A stretch of 64,000 bases of DNA, taken from assembly GCF_018143015.1 (NCBI RefSeq), contig NC_054748.1, positions 11,584,967 to 11,648,966 on the forward strand, written 5' to 3'. Source of the stretch: Lytechinus variegatus (Eukaryota > Echinodermata > Echinoidea > Temnopleuroida > Toxopneustidae). Shown here piece after piece: positions 1-12,717 of this stretch. Numbering within the stretch: position 1 is the stretch's first letter; each line of letters opens with the position of its first letter. Position numbers and translations under genes: made by a program. The notes under the pieces are model-generated. The model searched no databases. It was not told the DNA's origin and saw only the letters and a program-made list of their open reading frames with translations.

Positions 1-366
1 GAATGATAAGTTTATTCATATTTTACATTTTTTACTTTCCATTTATATTATTACGTCATCCTTAAAACATTACGTAATAATATTAATCTTGAAAGTAAAA
101 AGTCAGCAGACTACGCATAGAACGCCTATCAAAATGCACCAATAACATGACAGCGCTGCATAACGGCGCAGCGCCTTGACACTCATACGCGCTGTGGGTG
201 CCACGCCCTGGGAACAACCGCGCCCCGCCATGGTAACAATAGTCACTGTTTGTAAACAAACTTCATTCTCTTTGCAACTTTGCGATCTCGAGAACTCACT
301 GCCAATTTTTTGACAGTTTTTGACGAATTTTGCTTGCATTTTCGAGTCATTTTTGCCGATCGCCAG
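1..366 (+). promoter_or_regulatory. Candidate promoter and non-coding first exon of kinase copy 1
   Basis: A strong splice donor (CAG|GTCAGT) lies at 366/367 and is kept in unit 2 at 20382/20383. The sequence before it is relatively GC-rich, has a CCAAT motif near 139, and has no convincing coding frame, which fits a 5' untranslated exon. The next coding exon begins at about 982. The transcription start cannot be placed, and no clear TATA box was recognised. Confidence 0.35.
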
Positions 367-1010
367 GTCAGTATCATAATTATAGGTAATTCTTTATAAC
401 CTGAGCAAGTTTGGAGAAAATAGGATGAATATTAAAAACGCAGTGAACAAAAATGTGGCATGATAAATGTCAAATTTTCTGTTTAAGATCTAGATCTAGA
501 GATCTACCCCCATGGATAATTTGTTGGGATAGAATATTGTAAATGGCAGGGACCTAGTCTTACAAAACGATAGATTCATATCAAATAGTGAGCTCGTATA
601 TTTTAGATGAGTAACTTTAGAACTATTTTGAATAATTATTAAGGCCGATATATCGCATATCTCTGTTAGATGTAGGCATGTTACATCAGTTTACTATCCT
701 TTAGAACAGATCAGTCAATTTCAGGAATTTGCAAGCGAAATTTACTTGATGTGTAGATTTTTACAAATTTAACGTTAAGCCGAAAAGTGAAATATTTTAA
801 AAATGAACATATCAACCCCCCCCCCCCCCCCGCTTTCGCCCAAATCTATTCTGGGTTCATCCGGGAAAGAAGCGCCCTCTATTTCTTCTATTTATAAATC
901 AATTTTTCCTATTACCATTTCTTCATTCTTCATTTATATATTTCCATCTTCTCTCTCTTATTAGAACATAGTTTCTTTTAGTTTGATCACGGGAAACAGA
1001 TATTTTGGCG

Positions 1011-4000
1011 ATGTATTGCAATCGACTTGTTCGTCCCCCTACCCCCTGGGTCCTGAGACCAGTTCCCCGTACTGGGTCAGCTTCTCCTGCCATCAGATCA
1101 CCGATGGTTAAACCCATCGATGTAAGCAAAGTATTTCCAAATAGAATGTGTAAATGTCATGAAATAAAAATGAAAAAACAACAACAACAAAACAATAACA
1201 ATGAATAAATATCAGACTGTTATTCTGTCCGAAAGAATATTATATAATGAAGCTTATATCAATGACAATACATTCTGGAATGAATGAATACTTATTAAAT
1301 CATTACTGACAATATAGCATTTTGATACAGAAAAGTTATTTCATATTATTTTCTAAAGCTTATCAAGTTTGTGTAAGTCATAAGATTCATTTTTATATTT
1401 GAATTCATTGTCAGGTAGTTCGATTGAAAGTATATTATAAAGCACGTGATCTATGGGTAGAATTAAAAATAAAGAAATATTAAATTTAAAAAGGTTTTTC
1501 CTCAATACCTCAAGAAAAAATAAATGAATGAACGAATGAATGATACATCATAAATTAATGAATGAATAAATAAGTAATATCTAAATGAATCAACAAATAA
1601 ACAAGCAAATAAATAAATAAATAAATAAGTAGATAATAATTGATGAATAAATTAATTAATAATTATTAAATAATGTAAACGAATAGTTTTATTAAAAACG
1701 CAAAATCATTTAATCAGTAAATAAGTGACCAAAAATAAAATTAACAAATGATTAACAAAATTAATTAATAGAAGATTGTATAAGTACAGAAAATAAATTA
1801 ATGAATTAATACAAATGAAAATAAGACTCAACGAACAAAAAGAAAAAAAAACACTTTTATGATATATGGAATGGTAAATTATAGTAAAATATGACTTATG
1901 TTATTATAGTAATCATCAATAAAAACAACAACATCTTCCATTCTAAACAGGAGCTGTGTTGGTCGTACCAGGATCCAACTTTCTCCCCATCCACCATCTC
2001 ACCCAACAAATCAGCTGGCAACATGTCGGGCAAGCTGCTTCTGCAGTGCTTGCAACAGTCCCTGGAGAACCAGCAACTTCAGGAAAAGATTGTTGTACGT
2101 CCTTTTACTTTTCTTGAAGTAGATTTCACTTGTAATCTACAAATTTATGGGAATAAATCCTTGAAAATGTTATATCCATAGTTTAATTTAAAATATGATG
2201 TGAAAAATATTATTATGGTAACAGAATTTCGACAAAGTTTCACTGATGGAAAGGTGACGACTATGTTTCAGCTTTGCTTTTTTATGGCTAAATAATTTTC
2301 ATACATAAGTTATAAAAGAAAAACTTACAGATTGATTTATGATTCTTGCAATGCGAAATTACACAAATCTTTTTTTATAATCTAAATCACAGAGCCTGGC
2401 TTCCCAGCTTGGTGTTGGGCCTGATGGAGACAGCGCAGACCTCCTCGCTAAGATCAACTCTCTGGTGACAGAATCAGAGGGAAGGAGGCTACAGGCAGAA
2501 AAGAAGGCCAAGGCTTTCCAAGATCGGTTCCTGGATTCTGAGATCGAAGTCCAGGTCTTGAAGATGGAACTGGCAGAGGCCAGAAAGCAGAGAGATGCTG
2601 CTTTAAAGAATCTTCAAGTAAATATCTTCAATTTCATTATTGTTTGACAGGAAGCTTGTAGTATTTGTTAGATACTACAAAAAACTTTCTTTATGTATTG
2701 TTAAACACTACTGGTACAATATCTCAGATAGCTTCGAAAAATATCCCAAATGTTCAAATTTTCGATTTCACCAAACAAATTACATCTTGAATCCATCTAA
2801 TGAAAGATTTTGAGTGATATTTTAATTTCTTTCCATTTCTGTTTCCAAGGATTTGACTTGGGAGCCAGTTGAGAGCTCTTCTCCTGCCGACAGAGCTGCT
2901 TCTCAAGGCTCTTGGTAAATGTCAAATAAATATCAATTTAAACAATCAGAATGAAATGCATTCAAAGAAATTGATATAAACATAAGTAAAAAAAATTATA
3001 AAAAACAATGTTCATTAATTTTTTTTCCTGGCAGTTGCAACGCAAAATTTATTTTTCTAACAAACTGTTGGGTAAAGAGCAAGTACAAAGAAAACTTCAA
3101 AGGAACATTAAAAATGAATAGTTAGCTGACAGACGTATACAGATTTGCTCATTAAATAAATGATACTTAAACATTTAGATTAATGTCAAGTCTTTTGTCG
3201 CCCAGGTATTCTGGAGGCAACCCCCAGTCTTCAGCACCATTAGACCAAGGAGTAGCACCCACTTCTACACCTAGCACAGCACCTTACAACCCATCTACAC
3301 CAGACACAGCACCCTACAACCAGTCAACACCAGACACCGCACCATACAACCCATCTACACCAGACACTGCACCATACAACCCACCGACACCAGACACAGC
3401 ACCATACAACCCATCTACACCAGACACTGCACCGTACAACCCACCGACACCAGACACCGCACCATACAACCCACCAACACCAGACACAGCCCCCATTGAC
3501 ACCTTAGCACTACCACCTGCGTAAGCAAGCATAATTATAAATCAAAAGTTTGTAATCAAATCAATTTTGTAAATGTACCAAAACAACAACATAATACAAA
3601 AGAAAATTATAACAGATAACTCCGTAATATAAACTTAACCCCAAAGCAAAAAAAAAATTAATAAATAAATAACATTCGTGAAAAACTCCATCTAGCTCAT
3701 CATTAAAAAATCTTTTGCATGTCCTCCCCCCCCAAAAAAAAAAAGAAATATTGTGAAATGAATAACATGGATAAAATGATGTTCCTTCCGTTCTTCACAG
3801 TTTGTCAATAGACCACCAACATCTAGCACACAAGCCGGTGGTTCTGAAGCAGCAGTTGGTACCCCTCGAGTTAAATAAAGCTCTATTATTTTTTATACCA
3901 TCTTTGTAGAGTAACATCAGTCAGCACAACTGTTGGTGTATCCACCTCTCCTTCCAGCAGTTCAACCGCCCCTGTCCTTGTCCAGCCATCTTCCTTCGTC

Positions 4001-5295
4001 CAGGCAATGGGTGATCTGAAGTCCTTCCTTCCTGGAGGTGGGGATGTCTTCTTGGGCAGTGGAGTAAACGGAACAGTCCATCTCTTCCGTCATCGTGCGA
4101 CCGACCATCCCATCGCATTGAAGACCTTCGAGCTCCCCAACGACTTTGAGGAGATGACTAAGAAGGTTTGTTGATTCTCTTAAAAAATCAAAATAAAATA
4201 AAACAGTTACAGCGTAACATTAGACAGGGTCACACCGGCTATATAATGCAATCGAATAAAGGTTGTAATTCAAGGCAGACCATCAAGGCATACTATTCCA
4301 AAAAAATTTTTTGGAATAAAATACTCTTTTAATTTTGATGTAATTTTCCAACGCTTTGCATTTAATAGGTTAAGGTCATCCAGTCCGAAGCTTTCATCCT
4401 CGACGTTCTTGGCAGAGAGGATTGCTTCCCGACTTTCCTTGGGTGCTTGGAGATCAGCACAGGTACGATTGGCCTTGCGATGGATTTCATCGGGGACACG
4501 ACTACGGGAGAGACCTGGACACTCAGCCGTGGCATGAGAGAGTTAGCACTGAGTCAACAAGAATGGTAAGAATGATGATTCATTTTGTTTATGTAGGATT
4601 ATTTAGAGTTTCATTTGGCTTTCTTTAAGATTCATTATCTATTCTTTCTTTTCTAAATAGGTTCAGTCTGGCTCTCGACATTGCCAAGTCACTTGGGGTG
4701 ATTCACGAGAAAGGCTTCTTGATGAACGACCTCAAGGAAGACAACTGCTTGCTTCGAAAGGCTACATCTGGACGATGGCAAGCGGTTATCGTAGACTTTG
4801 GGCTGGCTTGTTCCCGAACTGAACCCTTCTCCTTCTGCTTTTCCAGCGAGGATAAGGAGAAGTACCGAAGAAGGGTATGTTTGATACGTTTTCAAAAGTT
4901 TAAATTTTATCAACTTTAGAGTATTTTAGTATCCCTTGATGTATCTAATTCGAAACATACATTCGTATTACTTTTCTGTTTAATTTGGATCACAGTAGAT
5001 CAATCTCTGATCAGATGGTATTTAGTGAAATTATATAATCATGTAATTTACCTTTATACTTTTCTTTTTATTTTTACAGGAGATCTATACTCACATTGCC
5101 CCCGAATGCGCCCTCGATGACCATCCGATCTCTGTCTCGAGTGACGTGTTCCAGCTCGGACGACTGTTGACCATGATGGGAGATCAAACGACCAACGCCG
5201 ATCTTACCGCCATAGGGAACATCTGTCGGCAGAATACTCATCTCTGCCGACCTTCCATCGATGAGGTCGTCGACGAGCTCGAGAGGGTGATGTAA
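1011..5295 (+). CDS. Protein kinase with coiled coil and Pro/Thr repeat linker, copy 1 (frameshift or microintron)
   Basis: Coding exons by GT/AG borders and phase: 1011-1121 (exon probably from 982), 1951-2094, 2393-2617, 2850-2914, 3206-3520, 3801-4165, 4369-4565, 4661-4874, 5080-5295 (TAA). Order: short N-terminus, a charged coiled-coil exon (75 codons), a repeat of STPDTAPYNP-type decapeptides, then a kinase domain. The domain shows a Gly-rich loop (LGSGVNGTV), the ALK lysine, catalytic loop MNDLKEDN in place of HRDLKxxN, DFG and an APE-like APE. Catalytic Asp, Lys and Asn are present, so activity is plausible; substrate is unknown. The sixth exon is 365 nt against 364 in copy 2 because a T run is one base longer (about 3885-3892). 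This breaks the frame unless a very short intron ending at TTTGTAG is removed. The final TAA overlaps a donor-like GTAAGT, so a longer C-terminus is possible. Confidence 0.78.
1122..1950 (+). other. Intron of kinase copy 1 with simple AT-rich tract
   Basis: This intron has no gene. From about 1505 to 1830 it consists of short GAAT/AAAT-type repeats, many of them shared with unit 2 at about 21720-22020, with small length differences. Confidence 0.6.
3266..3500 (+). repeat. In-frame 30-bp minisatellite (decapeptide repeat), copy 1
   Basis: A 30-bp tandem repeat inside a coding exon gives repeated STPDTAPYNP-like decapeptides: seven TAPYN units plus a diverged last one. Kinase copy 2 has two units (60 bp) fewer, so the array changes in whole in-frame units. 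The peptide is rich in Pro, Thr and Ser with regular TP steps, so it is probably a disordered linker before the kinase domain. Confidence 0.9.
4294..4318. repeat. Short perfect palindrome in kinase intron
   Basis: TATTCC followed by A and T runs and GGAATA forms 12-nt inverted arms around one base. In unit 2 the matching site (about 24410-24430) has lost most of the left arm. It is probably a simple sequence feature. Confidence 0.5.
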
Positions 5296-6830
5296 GTACA
5301 CACTGTATTTCATAAGATATCAAATCAGTTCCCCCTTTCACATGCTTCAAAAGATTATAAAAACACATTCATTTTGGAAGTAAAAAAAACTTGGATTTAA
5401 AGCTGTAAAGTAATATTCTCACTCGCGTTAATGTTAATTGAAGACAATTTCAATCAAACTGGCCCGTATACACAAAGGATGTCTTCAATATGGGAAATTA
5501 TTATTCAAATATTTCTGGAAATCACGAATTTTATTTGATTGAGGTGTTTCTTGCATCAAACATTGTATAAAAACCAACTGCTGTCGTAAGACTACAAGGT
5601 AAATGAACGAACATAATTTTCAAAATGGTTGATCACTTAATGACGTAAAGATTTAGATGCAACAAATAATCCAGAAGTATCACTTCTTTGCATTTTCATT
5701 TTTTATTAAACGTTTTTGTCAGATACAGAAATAAAGTATTCTTAAAATTACCACATGAGTATTTTTTAATCGGAATACTCAGAAAATAATGAACAGCCTA
5801 TCTCTTAGTTTGGTTCTTCCCGTCATAAAGTAGAATAGTGTACTTTGCATTTAATAATCCGATTCTTCGCTAGCAGTACTTGAATCACTCAAATGGAATT
5901 TAAAGAGGGAGACAAACTGAAATTTCAACGAATTGATTAACGATAATTTTACAAACTTTGGCTCAAAAGACAGAACTATATATATATCAGAACTATTTAT
6001 GAAAGTTAACTAAACTTTAGATATTCGCAGGGAAATTGATTTATTATCTTTTGAAATACAGTGTGAAGGTAAGTATTGTAAATATTTTTATATATTCTTT
6101 TACTTCGAAATTTTCATAGCTGCCTGATATAACAGTTATGATTGATAAAGCATTCTAAAACATATCAGGGCTATAGTTGCATAAAAGATGCCATTGTGAT
6201 ATCTAATTAACTAACTAAATTATCATACTAGATTAATCAAATTCAGTGTAAAACATATTTTACCGTTGTACTACAAAAGGATGATCAACAATGATTATTT
6301 TCATATGAATTATCTCATTTTCATTTCAGAACATAAGATATAAACAACTATCATGATACCGGTAGGCACAATAGTTCAATGCTACTTGATCTATGATACA
6401 AACATATTATTTATTGCATGGATATGACTCAGCGCTATCGCAAAAAAAATCAAAACGAAGCAAAAACACAAGAACCGATGAAACTTACTGCAAAAAAATC
6501 TAGATTTCAGTTTTTATTCATAAAACGGAGATGGAACAATCGGTATATAAAAAACCGAAGGTAGTCCATCACGGTATAGAGCGGGGTGGGGCTCTGTACA
6601 TAGGGGAGACACTGGGGTGTTAATAGGTGGGGACTGTGAAGACGACTTACTTTTATTCGCATTGAATTACACTACACACAACCTTCTCTTTTATACGCTT
6701 TCATGCTCTATCTTTCCCTTTCTCTTTTCACTCTCCTCTTTTTCACTGGGAGAAATCCCGCCACCCTCCCATGGTGCAACCCTTGTCTTTATACTGTATA
6801 TCTATCGTGCAAATTTTTATTGCACAATAA
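5296..6830. other. Intergenic, no gene seen (matches 25411-26930)
   Basis: AT-rich sequence downstream of the kinase stop codon, alignable with unit 2 at slightly lower identity than the exons. No splice-consistent coding frame was found. A conserved block near 6350-6610, including a GC-richer stretch near 6560-6610, is shared by both units but has no recognisable function. Confidence 0.6.
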
Positions 6831-8160
6831 TTTTTTTTCAGGGTATATTATGACAAAGGAATATTATGGTGACCGGGGAGATTATTTTCGATGTGACACG
6901 TATCATTAATTTAGAGAACCTTAATTATCATGACCTTCCAAAGAAATGTACATGTATTTCTTTTATTTAGATTCATGAATGGGATAGGCATACTCAAAAT
7001 GAAAGGCTGCAAAGAGCGTGACACGCAGGATCGCTCTCATGTAAGGCACATCGGTGGTCTAAACACTTTTCAATTCTTTATTTCAATTCACAATTATTGC
7101 AGAGAATAGAGTTAAATAATTCTTAACAGAGGCGTCAATCATTTGGGGCAGGGGGCGATCGCCCCCATGAAAATATTTGGGGAAAATCGATTTGCCCCCC
7201 CCCCCTAAATTTGGCTACTTAAAAACTGTACAAAGTGCAATATAAAATATATTTGGAAAAGAATCGGAAAGCACTTGACCAAAAAGAAATCAAATATACA
7301 GAATATGGTCAATTATTCGACGTACTTTACGCGCAAAATTCTTTATTATTATTTGGCGAAAAGTTAGGATATGGTTTTAATCCCATCCAATCGGAAATGT
7401 TGATCGAAACTTCGAACTTTAGACTACACTCGTAACTTTTGCCTCGGTCGGGGACTCGGGGAGGATATAGCGATTGAGCCATTTTTTTCAACATTAAAAA
7501 ACAAATTATCCTACATAATGACTAATTTCGGAGCGCCTTCGACAAAAATAGTCATATTTTGAGTAAAAACTTTAAGTTACAGCATGAGTGTTGTTATATT
7601 CGTGGTGGGTGAAGTGAGGGGGTTGGGGGCAATTTAAAGAAAAAGGCAATATATTGCAGGGGACCAGAGACTTGCTATTTGAAGAGAGCATTTATGTATT
7701 CTCAGATCAGTCAGATGTTATATTGCGAAGAGCATGTAACAAACGAGCAAGAAAATTGTAGAATTTGAATAGTAAAAAAAAAAATATATTTTTAGGTATC
7801 CTTTAGGTATCTTAAGTATCCTTTATTTTTCAGGAGACATTGACACCTGCGCTCTTAAAAATAAGTACCTTATTTTTATTTTGGGGGCGATGCAGGTTCA
7901 AATCTTGTCCATATGGAGATTCGTTTCACTCTTTCCTCCGTATGAGTTCCATATTGAATATCTTAGGAAATGTTTCATAAAACACTCAGTAGTTTTGCTG
8001 TAAGTAAAATTTTGCTGCGAGTCAAAAAGATTCAAGAATTTTAGTAGCTTAAAACAAATGGTAAAAATGATGATTTCATGAAACCATGCACTTCTGATCT
8101 GTCACAGTATTAGATCCATGATGAAACGTTGCCCATAATCGTTTCCTATTACTCTCTCAA
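6831..8160. other. Intergenic, diverged repeat-derived sequence
   Basis: No gene seen. Parts align with 27895-28140 and 29250-30200 of unit 2 at visibly lower identity. G-rich patches near 7140-7215 resemble decayed dispersed repeats. In unit 2 this interval is interrupted by about 1 kb of unmatched DNA and by two foldback elements. Confidence 0.5.
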
Positions 8161-9060
8161 AGTATTTTCCTTCATCTCCCCCCATCCTCATTCACCCTCT
8201 GTCTTTATTGATTTATCATTATCTCTACTTTAATCTTTTCATATCCTCGCTCCTCTCTCTCTCTCTCATTATTTCTATTATTTTTCTCTCATCTATACTT
8301 TCCCACAACTCATTGGCGGATCGGGGGGGGGGGGCAAAGCTGGCCCGTGCCCTCCTTTTGAGAGGCACAATTATTTTTTTTTTGTCATTTTTTTGTGTTG
8401 ACGAAATTTCCTTATTTTTTGTTGAAAACTTTTTCTTCGGGAAAATGTGCTCCCCCTTGGAAAATCCTGGATCCGCCCCTACCCCACCCATGTATCTATT
8501 TCTCTCAAAATCTTATCTTGACAACCCCCATTCCAACCTGACCTGTATTTTTATATCTTGTCTCTCATTTTCTATTTGTCCCCATTCTTCTCTCCTTGTC
8601 TAGGTTTCCTTTCCCTCTCTCATTCATTCTCCTTTTCATTGAAGTAATATCCCGATCTTCTGTTTTTATTAGCTCCACTTTCTGTCATTCATTTTCTATT
8701 AGTCACCATTCTCCTCTCCTTGTCTAGGTTTCCTTTCCCTCTCTCATTCATTCTCCTTTTCATTGAAGTAATATCCCGATCTCCTGTTTTTATTAGCTCC
8801 ACATTCTTTCATTCATTCTCTATTTTAGTTCTCCCTAGACCTTTGGCGAGAGTTATTTATATGATGAATTGCATAAATACTATCAACCAATCAATAATTA
8901 TTCAAAATTTACTTTCTCTCCACCTCCAGTCTCTCTCTCTCTCTCTCCCTATTCAACTTCGCTTTCTCCTTTTTGTTCCTCTTCCCTTCTTCGTCTTGAT
9001 CTCTTCCTTCATTTTCACACTCCCTATCAACATGCATTATCTCCAAATTCCATTCCATTG
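8160..9060. other. Pyrimidine-rich intergenic tract
   Basis: Long C/T-rich sequence with TCTC runs. Hydrophobic open frames here are a by-product of T-rich composition. A patch at about 8311-8480 carries GGCGGATC and GGATCCGCC ends, like a decayed inverted-repeat element. A patch at about 8860-8895 resembles the 3' tail of the LINE at 49960-50010. Confidence 0.5.
8588..8835. repeat. 124-bp tandem duplication
   Basis: Two adjacent copies of a block containing CTAGGTTTCC and GAAGTAATATCCCGATC, with a 124-bp period and a few differences. The corresponding region of unit 2 does not show it, so it probably arose after the units separated. Confidence 0.8.
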
Positions 9061-9084
9061 ACATTATAATGAAAAACAACAGAA

Positions 9085-9277
9085 GTAGTGAGTGACATCA
9101 TCGACTCTCTCATTTACAAATCAGTGTTGTGCATAATTGTTTTAAGAGGAATTTTTAAATGTCATAACTTTCCTATTCTACATTGAATTTTAATACCATT
9201 TTGAATGCCATGATAGTATGATTTATCTCTTCTCATTTCAATCACCTGTTTTGTTGAGATGGGACTTGATCTTTATC
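9085..9277. repeat. Remnant of TTAA-type foldback element
   Basis: Shares the motifs GACATCATCGACT, a TCATAACT-like core and a terminal GGACTTGATCTTTA with the right half of the foldback element at 28146-28730. Another remnant sits at 30690-30895 in unit 2. It looks like an older copy present before the duplication. Confidence 0.55.
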
Positions 9278-10166
9278 TCATGGAAATCAAATTGTGTCAG
9301 AATTAAGCCGAAAAAAGGGTCAAGGTGGTCAGTCGTGCTTAAAAGGTTATGAACAAATTTATGAAAGATCACCCATAATAGACGCCATTCAGACAAAGAG
9401 CCCTTCACTAACAATCAGAATCAGAGAGCGAAGTCATATTGACTGACAGATAAATTCTTTTATTAATACATATACAAATAGATAAGGATAGCATAATTTG
9501 GGGGAAGACACATTCAAAATTTGCGAAAAAAACTCGAAATGAAGTGACCGAGTTTGTTAAAGTGAAGGACTTCATGCACTATTCCAGTGAATGTTTTGGA
9601 ATTTTAAAGGCAAGACCCCCTCCTCTGCGAACGATCATGTGGGGCATTTGCCCGCCTCCTAAGAATAAAAATAAAAATTGCTCCCCCATAATTTTTACAA
9701 GAAAATATTGTAAAGAAAATGCTCTTGCTCCCCCCCAAATAAAAAAAAAAAAATCTTGTCACCTGCCCGCTATCACTTCTTACATCCTTTTTGCCATCCC
9801 CTTAAAAAACACTAAACAACAACAGGCAAAGCTGACAGGGTTGAAAGCAAACAAAATTAGCGGCAGCTGTATTTGCATTTTGGCGTCAAAGATCAATGTG
9901 ATAAAAATTGTTACAATAGGTGCAAACTGTCTATTTTCAAGATTGTTATGTCCATATTGTGTACATAATTTTTAACATTCAAGCTAATTTTGTTAAAGCT
10001 GGATTATTGTATAAACATTTTGATTTATCTCTTATGAATACATAAATAGATAATTGAGCAATTCAGTATGAAATTAGGACACGTAGTCAAATATATACAC
10101 ACACTCAACATTTTCTCAAAACTTCTGTGCTTGTGAAATTATCCTTTGTATTGCTTTCATTCCTCT
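9278..10166. other. Intergenic downstream of Ig receptor copy 1
   Basis: No gene seen. It aligns in blocks with 30896-31130 and 32848-33900 of unit 2. The site near 9498-9510, reading ATTTGGG once, is the empty counterpart of the foldback insertion at 31554-32840. Confidence 0.5.
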
Positions 10167-12717
10167 TCATTCGTGGAGTTCTTCACCTTCTTCAGAGTCG
10201 GGTATTCTTTGATCTGCAAAAGCAATTGATAATGATAGCCGATTGATGACAGGAATAATCTGTTTCGTTTTTTTAAATTAAATATGGCAATTATTACCGA
10301 TACCAGGCCAGATAGTTGGGATAGATTTAAAAAAAGAAGAAGATAAATTGCAGTTGTTTAAATAAACTAATGGCAATTTACACGATTGATACCTATAACC
10401 GTTCCCACCCTTTTTCTCGGTGTTCAGCATGACGATAAAGTGTGGAGCTGCAGGGGTGGAACCAAATTCTAAAGGGGGGGGGGGCATTTTTTCCGATGAA
10501 ATTGTGACAAGGAGGTCATTTCGTTCGCAGAAAATTAAAAAAAAAACCCATAGGGGCCGTCACTTTCAAAGAGGGGGTACACTTTGGTTAAAACTGTTAA
10601 TTTACATTACAGAATTTGATTATGGCTCTCAAATGGGGGGGCAGTGTGAAGATGTACGTATCTAATAAAACGATTTCTTTATCTAAAGAGTTCATATCCC
10701 TCTTTACTTTTTTAATGTCACCACTGTCCCGTCGTTACAGAAGAATTTTACACAAGCTGGAATACACATACCCTGTCTTTCATGCCTCAGATTTCTCCAG
10801 ACGAAAAATCCCACAACAACGGTCACTGCAAATCCTATCGCAATCGGTAGGGCGATTTTTATTGCAAGTAGATTTGTAGAGCCTGTAGGCTCATGACTTG
10901 GGACTGGAGATTGATATTCAGTCTTGATGAATATAACGGAACTGTTCGCAAGTCCACCAACAGACAACCCTTCAGCCACACAGGTAAAGACAGTACCATT
11001 CTTAGTCTCATTCACAGACCCTGTCATCGTCAGCATCTGGTCAAACGTTCCGTCTTCTCGATTTTCGATCGTTAACGTCAGGTTCGTCCCGACGTTGGTT
11101 CCGTCGGTCGTCCAAGAGAGAGAAACCTCCGGCATCGCCCCGTACACTGAGCAGTTCAGTTGGAAATCGGTGTGGTTATCGGTAGTAGGGTGGATGCATG
11201 GTGTTTCTTCATAAGCTGTGGATTGGTTTAGATTGGTCAAGTCTTCACATTGCTCGATGGTGACGAAATTCGTGTTTGTGGTGTTGGTATAAACTGCAGG
11301 CGGAATAGATAAGAAACGAAAAATATTATTGATAGAATTATTGGTAGAGATAGATGCTAGATAGGCCATGGATCTTCCCCAACTCGTCTTTTGTATAGGC
11401 TCGAACTTTTAGACTGTGTCGAAATTACTTGCATTGTTAAGTTTAATTATTGTTATATTGTATATAATTTGATCATGTAATGTTTAATTTGTTTATGTAT
11501 ATTTTAAATCGTGAATAAAACCAAACCAGGCGTCACTTGGACTCTAGCTCTCGATATTCATGTTGCGAGAAAACCACAATTATCTAGACGAAAAAAATCT
11601 TGTTCTGGATGATAACCAAAAACTCACCATATACAGTGACATTTGTGGAATTATTATATGAAATTCCCGATGCTCTATCAGACACAATACACGAGTATTG
11701 ACCATAATCTTGTATCATGACAGGCTCGATCAATAGAGAAAAGTCATCACTGATGTTGAAACGCCCTTCTTCAAAGCCCTTACCACACCGGCTACCAGTG
11801 TTAAAGTACATGTCCAGGTCGACAATAATGTCCCCTCCTGATTCGTTGTCGCCATTGTGGTATACCCAGTATATCTCATATACAGCATGATTGTACTGAC
11901 ATGGTAGGAGAGCTCTGGATCCGTTAAGAAGTTGAACAGATGGTTTTGTGCCAACAATGGAGGCATCAACTGCGTATTAGATTAAAACAAAATAATAATT
12001 TTAGCAACTAATTATTGACACTTGGCACTTGGCCCAAACGAAGGTCGTAAAAAGGACTATCCGATCGTTATATTACTACTGATCCCGCTACTATGGAGGC
12101 CTTCGATTTGCAAGTGAATAAAGAATTTTTTGTTGAATCAATTGATTGTAGTTTGCATCATCATTTTCATTGAAATATCAATTGAAACAAAATTAGTTGA
12201 TTATATACTGATAGATAAACGTCATATGATGAGGAGTGATTTGAAGGTTAAATTTGGAAAGGCAACTGCCGAAAACAAATGCCAAGTGCCTGATTTTGTT
12301 GTTGTAAACAAACATGTTTTCTCATCTTATACTATTTTGTATATTAGACATGTTATTTTATATGCCAACGACATCTGAACTTTAATATGTGATCCATTAT
12401 ATCATGAATGTTTTGTTATGTATATTTAATGAAAAGGATCAATAAGACATAATTTACCAAAAAAAATGCTGAAAACATTTTTCTTTTTCTTTTATATTAG
12501 ATCTAAACATTGGTTTCTTTTATTTATCTACCTTAATACATAATAGGTTTCTTGTATGTCATAGGTTGGGCGCTTTGGATATTAGCAAAATACATCTTGG
12601 ATGCTTGTTGTACTACATAAAATAAACAAGAGAAAGTAACTATTACAGAATCGATACAAACTTACCTAAAATAATCGTCGATATCATTACCAAGAGAATG
12701 CGGTGTACAATCACCAT
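10167..12717 (-). CDS. Two-Ig-domain type I membrane receptor, copy 1 (320 aa)
   Basis: Four exons on the minus strand, all joined in phase 1: 12717-12666 (start ATG and hydrophobic signal peptide), 11969-11628 (V-set Ig), 11293-10772 (second Ig, transmembrane), 10213-10167 (acidic tail, TGA). The total is 963 nt, which is in frame. The V domain shows LPCQY, a Trp in IYWVYHNG and the DYGQYSC signature. The second domain shows LNCSVYG and FTCVAEG plus an extra Cys pair near its start. A 20-residue hydrophobic span at about residues 278-297 is followed by Arg/His and a short tail with no obvious ITAM or ITIM. N-glycosylation sequons are frequent. The V-C2-TM layout is like adhesion and immune-type receptors; ligand and function are unknown. 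An unpaired-looking Cys in SRCGKG is specific to this copy. Confidence 0.85.

Larger units (their letters stand above)
1..12540. repeat. Segmental duplication, unit 1
   Basis: This stretch, holding kinase copy 1 and Ig receptor copy 1, is repeated from 20017 onward in the same order and orientation. Position 1 matches 20017, so the true left edge lies outside the window. Similarity runs through the kinase gene, the intergenic region and the Ig gene, to about 12540 here and about 52800 there. Kinase exons differ by roughly 1-3 percent by eye. The intergenic part from 6.9 kb and the Ig V exon differ far more. Most of the length difference comes from mobile elements in unit 2. Confidence 0.9.

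Noticed and set aside
103..339. Minus-strand open frame present in both units
   Set aside because: It overlaps the likely first exon and promoter of the kinase gene, and a one-base change in unit 2 alters its frame midway. Its conservation is explained by the duplication.
3314..3532. Gly/Val-rich repeat protein on the minus strand
   Set aside because: Antisense of the in-frame decapeptide minisatellite.
8208..8603. Hydrophobic 131-codon frame that looks like a membrane protein
   Set aside because: Product of pyrimidine-rich low-complexity DNA; not kept in unit 2 and no splice context.
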